Of a stretch of 64,000 nt of DNA, positions 57,781 through 64,000 are shown piece by piece; the stretch's first letter is position 1; every line of letters starts with the position of its first letter. The translations under genes were made by a program, and so were the position numbers. A model generated the notes under the pieces. That model was given only the letters and a program-made list of their open reading frames with translations, searched no databases and was not told the DNA's origin. This DNA is from UBA2387 sp019454665 (GTDB taxonomy: Bacteria > Armatimonadota > Fimbriimonadia > Fimbriimonadales > Fimbriimonadaceae), in contig BTVX01000008.1 of NCBI GenBank assembly GCA_045862995.1, forward strand, positions 62,001 to 126,000. Direction: 5' to 3'.

Positions 57781-59578
57781 TGCCACCACCGAGCGACTCA
57801 AGGAACGCATCCACCGTCATCGCGCCGAGGTCGCCTTGCTCCCGCGAGCGGACGCCGACCGTGCCTTCCTCGATATCGCGGTCGCCGAGGATCAGCATGT
57901 AAGGCACCTTTTGGCCCTGATTGTCGCGGATCTTCTTGCCCAGCGTCTCGCGGCGCGCATCCACCTGCACGCGCAGAGGGCGGGAGTCGAAGAGCGTGTC
58001 TTTGAGCCGTTGCGACAAGGCTTCGGCCGCCTCGACGTGCCGGTCGGCGATGGGGAGAATCGCGATTTGCACGGGCGAGAGCCAGAACGGGAAGGCACCT
58101 GCGTACTGCTCCGTGAGCAGGCCGATCATGCGCTCCAGCGACCCGAACGGGGCGCGGTGGATCATGATCGGACGATGGGGCTTGCTGTCTTCCCCAATGT
58201 ACTCGAGATCGAACCGTTCGGGAAGGTTGTAATCCACTTGCACGGTGCCCATCTGCCAATCGCGGCCGAGGGCGTCCTTGATGATGAGGTCGAGCTTGGG
58301 GCCATAGAAGGCGGCGTCTCCGGGCGACACGAAGTAATCGAGGCCCATCGCATCGCACGCCTTGGTGATCGCTTCCGTGGCCGCTTGCCAGTTGTCGTCG
58401 TGGCCCACGTACTTGCTGGAGGCAGGGTCCTTGGTGCCCACGCGGGCACGGAAATCCGTCAGGCCGAGTTTGCGCAGGACCGTTTGCATCAGTTCGACCA
58501 CGCCGATGAACTCGTCTTGGAGTTGGTCGGGCGTGACGAACAGGTGGGCGTCGTCTTGCGTGAAGCCTCTGGCGCGCAGGATGCCCGTGACTTCCCCGCT
58601 TTGCTCGTAGCGGTGGACCGTGCCGAACTCGGCGTAGCGGATGGGTAAATCGCGGTAGCTCCGCATCTGCGATTGATAGATCTCGATGTGGAACGGGCAG
58701 TTCATGGGCTTGAGGATGTAGGTTTCCTTCTCCTCGTCCTCCATGAACGGGAACAGCTTCTCTTTGAACGTCAGGATGTGGCCCGACTTCTCGTAGAGCT
58801 TGATGCTCGCGATCTGTGGTGTGATGACGGGGTCGTAGCCGCGCTTGAGCTGTTCCTTGCGCAGGAAGTCCGTCATCGTCTCGCGCAGCACTGCGCCCTT
58901 GGGAAGCCAAAGAGCGAGGCCGGGACCCACGCGCGGACTAAACATGAACAGGCTTAGCTCGCGCCCGAGCAAGCGGTGGTCGCGCTTCTTGGCTTCTTCC
59001 AGCATGTGCAGGTAAGCGTCGAGTTCTTCTTGCGTCTCGAACGCCGTGCCATAGATGCGCGTGAGCTGTTTGTTCTTGACGTCCCCACGCCAGTAGGCGC
59101 CCGCGATGGACATGAGTTTGAAGTGCCTGATGTCCTTGGTCGTCTCGATGTGCGGGCCTCGGCACAGGTCAATGAAGCGGCGCAGTTTGCCGTTGGTGAA
59201 CCGCTGCTGGTCGTAGAAGCTGACCTCTTCGCCTTCGGGGATGGCGTCGAGCAGTTGGAGCTTGTACAGAGCCGTTTCCTCGCCTTGGCCGAGCGTGGTT
59301 TCTTCGAGGATGATGCGGCGGGCCTCGTCGCGGTCGGCGGCGACTTTGCGTTCGATGCGCATATCGAGCTTGGCGAGCTCCTTCATGCGCTTTTCGATGC
59401 GCGGGAGGTCTTCCTCGCGGATGGGCTCGGGCGGGTCCACGTCGTAGTAGAAGCCGTTCTCGATGGGCGGGCCGATGGCCAGCTTGACGCCGGGATAGAG
59501 CTCGGTGAGGGCCTGCGCCATGAGGTGTGCGGCGCTGTGGCGGAGACGGTAGAGATGGGACTGTTCGTAGGCTTCCAT
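57773..59578 (-). CDS. thrS: Threonine-tRNA ligase without TGS domain
   Basis: A 601-residue class-II synthetase that charges tRNA-Thr. It begins directly with the second editing subdomain (SHLYRLRHSAAHLMAQALTE, ENGFYYDVDPPEP); the 60-residue N-terminal TGS domain common in bacteria is missing. Motif 2 and zinc ligands are intact: LKPMNCPFHIEIY (Cys), RYEQSGEVTGILRARGFTQD, DDAHLF (His) and MIHRAPFGSLERMIGLL (His). The anticodon-binding domain closes with LGKKIRDNQGQKVPYMLILG. ATG 59578 is chosen because the earlier ATG 59620 lies in the CATAAT promoter and a leader hairpin separates the two. Confidence 0.92.
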   Translation of the reverse strand: MEAYEQSHLYRLRHSAAHLMAQALTELYPGVKLAIGPPIENGFYYDVDPPEPIREEDLPRIEKRMKELAKLDMRIERKVAADRDEARRIILEETTLGQGEETALYKLQLLDAIPEGEEVSFYDQQRFTNGKLRRFIDLCRGPHIETTKDIRHFKLMSIAGAYWRGDVKNKQLTRIYGTAFETQEELDAYLHMLEEAKKRDHRLLGRELSLFMFSPRVGPGLALWLPKGAVLRETMTDFLRKEQLKRGYDPVITPQIASIKLYEKSGHILTFKEKLFPFMEDEEKETYILKPMNCPFHIEIYQSQMRSYRDLPIRYAEFGTVHRYEQSGEVTGILRARGFTQDDAHLFVTPDQLQDEFIGVVELMQTVLRKLGLTDFRARVGTKDPASSKYVGHDDNWQAATEAITKACDAMGLDYFVSPGDAAFYGPKLDLIIKDALGRDWQMGTVQVDYNLPERFDLEYIGEDSKPHRPIMIHRAPFGSLERMIGLLTEQYAGAFPFWLSPVQIAILPIADRHVEAAEALSQRLKDTLFDSRPLRVQVDARRETLGKKIRDNQGQKVPYMLILGDRDIEEGTVGVRSREQGDLGAMTVDAFLESLGGGNG

Positions 59579-59587
59579 GGCGTGCTT

Positions 59588-59615
59588 CCCTGACCAAGGG
59601 ATTGAGTTGTCAGGG
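59588..59615 (-). promoter_or_regulatory. Leader hairpin in front of thrS
   Basis: In the thrS leader CCCTGAC (59609-59615 on the minus strand) pairs perfectly with GTCAGGG (59588-59594) around a 14-base loop, ending 9 bases before ATG 59578. The 3' arm includes the only purine-rich stretch (AGGGA) that could act as ribosome site. A CATAAT box stands immediately upstream. It could allow ThrS or tRNA to control translation, as for E. coli thrS, but this is an inference. Confidence 0.5.
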
Positions 59616-59659
59616 ATCATTATGACCGATGCGCCTGGACGGCCGGCAAGCCGTGGCTG

Positions 59660-60520
59660 TCAGCGGTTCTTGAGCGTTCGCGCCATGAGTCTTATCTGAA
59701 CCGCCGAGAGGGCCAACACCAAGAAGAAGAGCAGGTAGGCGACGGCGCTCGCATATCCCAACTGGTACATGCCAAACCCCTGGCGGTACATGTAGAGGAC
59801 GACGGTCAGCGTCGAGTCTGCGGGTCCTCCGTTGGTGAGGATGAACGTCTGTCCGAACACTTGCGACGACGCGATGACCGACATGATGAGGCAGAAGAGC
59901 GTTGCGGGTCCGATGGAGGGCCAGGTGACCGCCCAAAAGCGCCGCCACGGCGACGCGCCGTCCAGGGAGGCCGCTTCGAGTTGTTCTTTAGGCACGTTGC
60001 GGAGGGCGGCGAGGTAGACGAGCATGTTGCCGCCGAGCCCCCACCACAGGGTCATCAGGGCGAGGCTTGGCATGGCCCAGGTGGGGCTGCCCAACCATTG
60101 GACGCGCGTGCCCAAGTAGTGGTTGATCAGGCCGCTCTCGGAAGACAGCAGCCACCGCCACAGGATCGCGGTGACTGCGATCGAGAGGACGACGGGAACA
60201 TAGAAGCAGACCTTGAAGAGGGTCGTGGCTCGGTAGCGTTGGTTCAGCCCGACGGCGACCAGCAACGACAGCGCGTTTCCTGCCGGAACCGTCAGGAGGA
60301 CGAAGTAGGCCGTTCTCGCCAAGGCGATGTGGAAGAGGTCGTCGCCCAGCGCAGCGGCGTAGTTGTCGAAGCCGACGAAGGGGACTTCCTTGCCGAGCAC
60401 GTGCCAATCGTGGAGACTGATCCAGAAGCCGTAGGCGAGCGGACCGACGAGAAAGACGGCAAACAGCGTGAGATAGGGGAGCAAGAACCAGAATGCCGCT
60501 CTGCCGTCGCCGCGTGTCAT
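59660..60520 (-). CDS. Sugar ABC transporter permease (MalF/UgpA type)
   Basis: A 286-residue permease with six membrane segments. It begins AFWFLLPYLTLFAVFLVGPL and carries the cytoplasmic EAA loop EQLEAASLDGASPWRRFWAV that docks the ATPase. GGPADSTLTVVLYMYRQGF near the C-terminus is typical of the first permease of a carbohydrate importer. The expected second permease (MalG type) and the ATPase are missing: thrS begins only 81 bases downstream. A shared ATPase such as MsmX-like elsewhere in the genome is common, but loss of the second permease is unusual. Its start overlaps the binding-protein gene. Confidence 0.88.
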   Translation of the reverse strand: MTRGDGRAAFWFLLPYLTLFAVFLVGPLAYGFWISLHDWHVLGKEVPFVGFDNYAAALGDDLFHIALARTAYFVLLTVPAGNALSLLVAVGLNQRYRATTLFKVCFYVPVVLSIAVTAILWRWLLSSESGLINHYLGTRVQWLGSPTWAMPSLALMTLWWGLGGNMLVYLAALRNVPKEQLEAASLDGASPWRRFWAVTWPSIGPATLFCLIMSVIASSQVFGQTFILTNGGPADSTLTVVLYMYRQGFGMYQLGYASAVAYLLFFLVLALSAVQIRLMARTLKNR

Positions 60521-61767
60521 CGCTTCCTCAGTCGGTTGTCGGTTCGCCTGGCCGCCGTTTCCAGGGCTTGTTCGGTGGGCTGGATGCCGTTCAGGATCGC
60601 CTCGAAGGCGGAGTCGCCAAACGTGGCGATGAGGTTGCTGTAGATCGAGCGCGGTTCGTACACCACGTGGTCGAGTTGCTTGGCGAACTGCGCCTGCACT
60701 TCAAGGCGCTGGAAGCCAGGGCTGTTCAGCACCGATTTCCGGACGGGCACCTGGCCCCCTTCGGCCCAGCCCAGGCTGTTTTCGCTGAGGTAGGTCATGA
60801 ACGTCCACGCGGCATGGCGTCGGGATTGGTCGAGCCCTTCGGGCATGGCGAGGAGATGGGTGCCCGCCCAAACCGCTTTGCGGGGTCCGAATTGCGGGAC
60901 CGGTGCGGCGGCGAAGCGCAAGCCTTTCTGCTCCACCAGCGAGGTCATCATGTAGACCCCTTCGAGGGCCATGGCGACTTTGCCCGTCTGAAAGCCGAGC
61001 CACGCGTCTTGGCCTTCGGGCGGCGGGGCGACTCCGGCGCGGACGATGTCGAGCATGCGCTCCATCGCTGCGGTGGCCTCGGGCGTATCGAGTCCCGAGG
61101 ACTTGAGACTCTCGTCCAACAGGCCGGTTCCGAATTGGTTGAGGAAGCAGAGCGAGTTCGAGTGGAGCCAGGTGAACGCGAATCCCCACTGTTCTGGGCG
61201 TCCATCTCCGTCGTTGTCTCGGGTGAGTTTCCTGGCGGCGTCCATGAACTCGTCATAGGTTTGCGGTGGTCTGGCGATTCCGGCTTTCTCGAACAGGTCG
61301 AGATTGTAGTACAGGCCGAGCGGGTGGCAATCGAGGGGCAGGGCCCTCAGTGTTCCCTCCCAATGCGCGGCTTCCCAGGCGGCCTCGACGAAGTCCTCGC
61401 CGTCCAATCCCCCTTGCTTGGCGAGGTCGTCGAGGTTTCCGAGGACGCCGTGATGGGCGTATTCGGGGAATCGGTTGACGTGGATGACAAACACCTCTGG
61501 CGCGCCTCCGAACGCCAGGCCGAGGGTGACTTTGTCGTAGAAGGTCCCCCACGGGATGATCTGCATGTTCACGCGGATGCGGCCCTCGTGCTCCTGGTTG
61601 AACCGTCGCACGATCTTTTCCATTTGGGCACCGTCGGGACCCGAAAAGCCGTTCCAGAAGTCCACGACGACGACGCCCTCGTCGGGGGGCGCGCCATGGC
61701 GGCACCCTTGGCCGGCGACGACCGCCGCGAGCCCCAGCACCGTTGCCAAGAACCACCGCACGCTCAT
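60517..61767 (-). CDS. Carbohydrate ABC transporter binding lipoprotein
   Basis: A 416-residue extracellular solute-binding protein of the MalE/UgpB class. The lipobox ends at Cys22 (AVVAGQGC). VVDFWNGFSGPDGAQMEKIV, RFNQEHEGRIRVNM, GGAPEVFVIHVNRFPEYAHH, YYNLDLFEKAGI, PPQTYDEFMDAARKL and FQTGKVAMALEGVYM are standard. It likely captures an oligosaccharide released by the GH43 enzyme encoded just upstream. It overlaps the permease gene by 4 bases and follows GH43 by 4 bases, so the three genes form one unit. Confidence 0.9.
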   Translation of the reverse strand: MSVRWFLATVLGLAAVVAGQGCRHGAPPDEGVVVVDFWNGFSGPDGAQMEKIVRRFNQEHEGRIRVNMQIIPWGTFYDKVTLGLAFGGAPEVFVIHVNRFPEYAHHGVLGNLDDLAKQGGLDGEDFVEAAWEAAHWEGTLRALPLDCHPLGLYYNLDLFEKAGIARPPQTYDEFMDAARKLTRDNDGDGRPEQWGFAFTWLHSNSLCFLNQFGTGLLDESLKSSGLDTPEATAAMERMLDIVRAGVAPPPEGQDAWLGFQTGKVAMALEGVYMMTSLVEQKGLRFAAAPVPQFGPRKAVWAGTHLLAMPEGLDQSRRHAAWTFMTYLSENSLGWAEGGQVPVRKSVLNSPGFQRLEVQAQFAKQLDHVVYEPRSIYSNLIATFGDSAFEAILNGIQPTEQALETAARRTDNRLRKR

Positions 61768-61771
61768 GGGT

Positions 61772-62731
61772 TTACCTCAAGGTCTTCGGCTCCCAGCTTG
61801 GTCCATCCGCGCGCGGGCCATCTTCGGACCAGAGGAGAGGATCGAGCCGCATCAGGCGCGCCGTGCGTTCGGCGTCCCACGCGTGATAGACGATGACCCA
61901 CCTGTCGGCCAATCGGACGACGGAGTTGTGTCCTGGTCCGATGACGCGGTCCGGGACGGTCTTCAGCACCCGCGGCCCGCTGGTTGCGCCGGCGCTGTAG
62001 TCGCCCATCGGGTGATCGCCCACCACGAAGTCCACGCCGTATGACTCGTTTTGCCAGTTGCCCCCGCTGTAGAGGACGTAGATACGGCCGTCTTTGTGGA
62101 CGACGCAGGGGCCTTCCAGCGTGTGCCAGTCGTGTCGTCCGCCATAGATGTCTCGGTCTCGCTGGTAGCGTTGCCAATCGGCGCTGGCTCGCGCCACGAC
62201 GTGCGGCGGCCCCTCCAGGCGCATGGGTTCCGGCCAGCGGGCCACGACGACGCAGGTGCCGGGACGCGGTCCTTCGACAATGTCGGTGGCATAGTACACG
62301 TACCATTCGCCATCGGTGTGTCGGTAGGCGTGGCCGTCAATGGCGAAGGGGCACGAATCGGGGGTGAGGGGCCCACGGTCCTCGAAGGGTCCGGTCGGCT
62401 GTTCCGACCGGGCGATCCGCAGGCGATGGCCTCCATCGGCTTGTCCCGCGGAGTAAAGCATCCACCAGATCCCCTCGCGCTCGACGACCTCGGGGGCCCA
62501 GAACGCCATCGCCTCAGCACTTTTGGGAACGCGCAACGCGTAGCCCGACGGGGTCCAATACACGAGATCGGGCGACCGGAGGACGGGAAACGCCCATCCG
62601 CTTTCCGCGGGCGCAGTCCCGACGGCGCACCACTCGCCCGGCCGTCCGAAGACGAACGGGTCGGCGAAATACTGCTCGAAGACGGGGTTGGCGTACGCCA
62701 CCGCGGTGTCGGCGGGGCTCGGCTGGTTCAC
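61772..62731 (-). CDS. GH43-family glycoside hydrolase
   Basis: A 319-residue five-bladed beta-propeller enzyme. The catalytic-base Asp is in YFADPFVFGRP, the pKa-modulating Asp region in FAIDGHAYRHTDGEWYVYYA, and the general-acid Glu in TLEGPCVVHKDGRIYVLYSG; GPGHNSVV supplies the calcium-linked His. GH43 members remove arabinofuranose or xylose. No signal peptide is found, so it acts in the cytoplasm on imported oligosaccharides. GTG 62731 is preferred because the upstream part of the frame covers the divergent promoter. Confidence 0.86.
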   Translation of the reverse strand: MNQPSPADTAVAYANPVFEQYFADPFVFGRPGEWCAVGTAPAESGWAFPVLRSPDLVYWTPSGYALRVPKSAEAMAFWAPEVVEREGIWWMLYSAGQADGGHRLRIARSEQPTGPFEDRGPLTPDSCPFAIDGHAYRHTDGEWYVYYATDIVEGPRPGTCVVVARWPEPMRLEGPPHVVARASADWQRYQRDRDIYGGRHDWHTLEGPCVVHKDGRIYVLYSGGNWQNESYGVDFVVGDHPMGDYSAGATSGPRVLKTVPDRVIGPGHNSVVRLADRWVIVYHAWDAERTARLMRLDPLLWSEDGPRADGPSWEPKTLR

Positions 62732-62799
62732 CGCGTGTGCTCCGAGACGATCTGCGAAAAATCTCCGATAATCATCGTCATTTTGTGTTACTATATCAT

Positions 62800-63813
62800 G
62801 TGAGCGAAGCAATGGTCACGGAATTGAAGTCGCACACGCTCCAAGTGAGAGGCGCCGAAGACGCCGAGATCTTCAAGGCCCTCGGGTCCGAGACCCGGTT
62901 GGAGATTCTCGCGTTGCTGGCCGGCGGCGATCGGAACATCGCCGAAATTTGCCTTGAGTTGAACCTGTCTCAGCCGACGGTGAGCAAGCATGTGCAGGTC
63001 CTTGAGCAGGCTGGGCTGGTGCTCAGCAAGTACATGCCGGGCAGCCAAGGCATGCAGAAGCGATGCCGGCTCCGCTTCGATCGGATGATCGTGTCGTTCG
63101 AGGGGGCGGAGATCGCCGACGAGCGGATGGAAGAGGTTTCCATGCCAATCGGGCTATATTCTAGGGTCGAGGCACACCCTCAGTGCGGGCTCGCGAACCG
63201 TGAAAAGATCATCAGCTTCCTCGACATACCGCAGTCGTTCTACGATCCGGAGCGTTCGACGGCCGAGATCCTGTGGATGGCGGGCGGTTGGGTGGAGTAC
63301 GTGTTTCCCAACACGTTGCCCTCGTCGGTCGAAATCTTGCGTCTCGAACTGGTGATGGAAGCGTGCTCGGAGGCGCCGAACTACGACCACGACTGGCCCT
63401 CCGACATCACGGTTTGGGTCAACGAAGCGGAGATCGGCACTTGGACCTGCCCCGGCGACTTCGGCGCCAAACGCGGGGTTCTCAATCCGACGTGGTGGAA
63501 CGACCACATGACGCAATACGGCGCCCTGAAGATCTGGTCGGTGGACCACGAGGGGGCTGCGCTCGACGGCACTCCGCTTTCCTCCGTGACTCTGGAGCAG
63601 GCCTCGGTCAAGCCGAACAAGCCGATCAGCGTCCGCATCGGCGTGAAGGCCGATGCCGACCATCGCGGTGGATTCAACCTGTTTGGCAAGGGCTTTGGCA
63701 ACTATGCCCAAGACCTTGTCCTTCGACTGCACTACGTGAAGAATCCACACGCGCCGAAGCACTCTGGCGCGCTTGCCAACCCGGACAAGGAGGTGCAGCC
63801 CGCCCAATCCTAA
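62800..63813 (+). CDS. ArsR-type regulator with large C-terminal domain
   Basis: A 337-residue regulator. The N-terminal winged helix (about 10-100; AEIFKALGSETRLEILALLA, EICLELNLSQPTVSKHVQVL) is of the ArsR type but lacks metal-binding Cys. The remaining 230 residues are beta-rich (MAGGWVEYVFPNTLPSS, VEILRLELVMEA, SDITVWVNEAEIGTWTCPGD, LVLRLHYVK) and resemble carbohydrate-binding jelly-rolls. Related regulators stand beside arabinofuranosidase and sugar ABC genes in Firmicutes. Divergence from the GH43 operon suggests that it senses the imported sugar. TACTAT (62789-62794) ends 5 bases before GTG 62800; ATG 62812 is the alternative. Confidence 0.8.
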   Translation: MSEAMVTELKSHTLQVRGAEDAEIFKALGSETRLEILALLAGGDRNIAEICLELNLSQPTVSKHVQVLEQAGLVLSKYMPGSQGMQKRCRLRFDRMIVSFEGAEIADERMEEVSMPIGLYSRVEAHPQCGLANREKIISFLDIPQSFYDPERSTAEILWMAGGWVEYVFPNTLPSSVEILRLELVMEACSEAPNYDHDWPSDITVWVNEAEIGTWTCPGDFGAKRGVLNPTWWNDHMTQYGALKIWSVDHEGAALDGTPLSSVTLEQASVKPNKPISVRIGVKADADHRGGFNLFGKGFGNYAQDLVLRLHYVKNPHAPKHSGALANPDKEVQPAQS

Positions 63814-63832
63814 TCCTCTTCATCTCTGGCTG

Positions 63833-63850
63833 GAGCGCGCCGCCGCGCTC
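63833..63850. terminator. GC-rich hairpin behind the regulator gene
   Basis: GAGCGCG (63833-63839) pairs with CGCGCTC (63844-63850) around a four-base loop, 20 bases behind the stop at 63813. No T-run follows, so it may be a weak terminator or part of an intergenic repeat; AACGTCCCT at 63874 also occurs at 649 near the other dyad. Confidence 0.4.
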
Positions 63851-63912
63851 TCGGCAGTCTCGTCGGCTGTAGGAACGTCCCTACCAAGTGATCTGAAGGA
63901 GCTCCACACATC

Positions 63913-64000
63913 GTGCGAAACAAAGGCTTCACGCTCATAGAACTTCTCGTCGTCATCGCGATCATCGCGATCCTCGCCGCCATGCTTTTCCCGGTGTACG
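63913..64000 (+). CDS. Type IV pseudopilin-like protein (N-terminal part only)
   Basis: Only 29 codons are in the window. They begin VRNKGFTLIELLVVIAIIAI, a perfect prepilin signal: Lys-Gly cleavage site, Phe+1 and Glu+5, then a hydrophobic helix continuing LAAMLFPVY. Very likely a DUF1559-type protein, processed by the prepilin peptidase and placed in the inner membrane. GTG 63913 has AAGGAG (63896-63901) upstream. It contrasts with the degenerate copy at 14749-15426. Confidence 0.88.
   Translation, partial: MRNKGFTLIELLVVIAIIAILAAMLFPVY

Overview
The window is about 63% GC by eye and densely coded on both strands. It reads like a chromosomal segment of an Armatimonadota bacterium of the Fimbriimonas type. 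That placement is an inference. It rests on DUF1559-type pseudopilins, secreted proteins with dockerin-like tails, an aminofutalosine (menaquinone) enzyme, and many start codons only 5-8 bases behind a TANNNT box, which suggests widespread leaderless transcription. No rRNA, tRNA, CRISPR array, insertion sequence or prophage is visible.

Layout. 1-3900: tail of a secreted protein, a class-III aminotransferase, a conserved protein of unknown role and an OmpR-type response regulator. 4060-11471: an outer-membrane lipoprotein-sorting-like protein, then three co-directional genes (a secreted four-repeat protein, a CHASE2 adenylate/guanylate cyclase, a FecR-domain beta-propeller protein) that look like one signalling unit. 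11468-20597: RibD-like reductase, DsbA-like protein, small lipoprotein, Tll0287-like haem protein, sugar-binding lipoprotein, a degenerate pseudopilin with a Cys-rich partner, hutI-hutG, metX and flagellin. 20909-31824: mqnE, two orphan genes, a partly lost HigBA-type toxin-antitoxin pair, an ABC exporter, TlpA-like thioredoxin, a fatty-acid-hydroxylase-like protein fused by overlap to an Mpv17-like membrane protein, an AbgT transporter, and a receiver protein coupled to an AraC regulator. 32038-40131: hutH, a clostripain-like protein with Ser in place of the catalytic Cys, a GH78 rhamnosidase, and prpC-prpB.

41200-47090 is the most interesting block. A GT-C glycosyltransferase, a UbiA-type phosphoribosyltransferase (DppR-like), DprE2-like and DprE1-like enzymes and trpS are packed as one operon. 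This is the core of the mycobacterial route to polyprenyl-phosphoryl-D-arabinofuranose, coupled to a candidate arabinofuranosyltransferase, in what appears to be a non-actinobacterial genome. Next to it, 47187-50010 carries mscL plus an SDR, a KdsC-like phosphatase and a NeuB-like synthase, i.e. part of a nonulosonic-acid pathway that might modify flagellin.

50062-64000: a VOC protein, DUF1385 protein, an HAF-repeat/dockerin-like secreted protein, a tandem paralogue pair of which the second is frameshifted by a 4-base duplication, a BrnTA toxin-antitoxin pair, a Uma2 nuclease-like protein, thrS without a TGS domain, and a sugar-uptake operon (permease, binding protein, GH43 enzyme) divergent from an ArsR-type regulator with a large C-terminal domain. 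The window ends in the start of a normal type IV pseudopilin gene.
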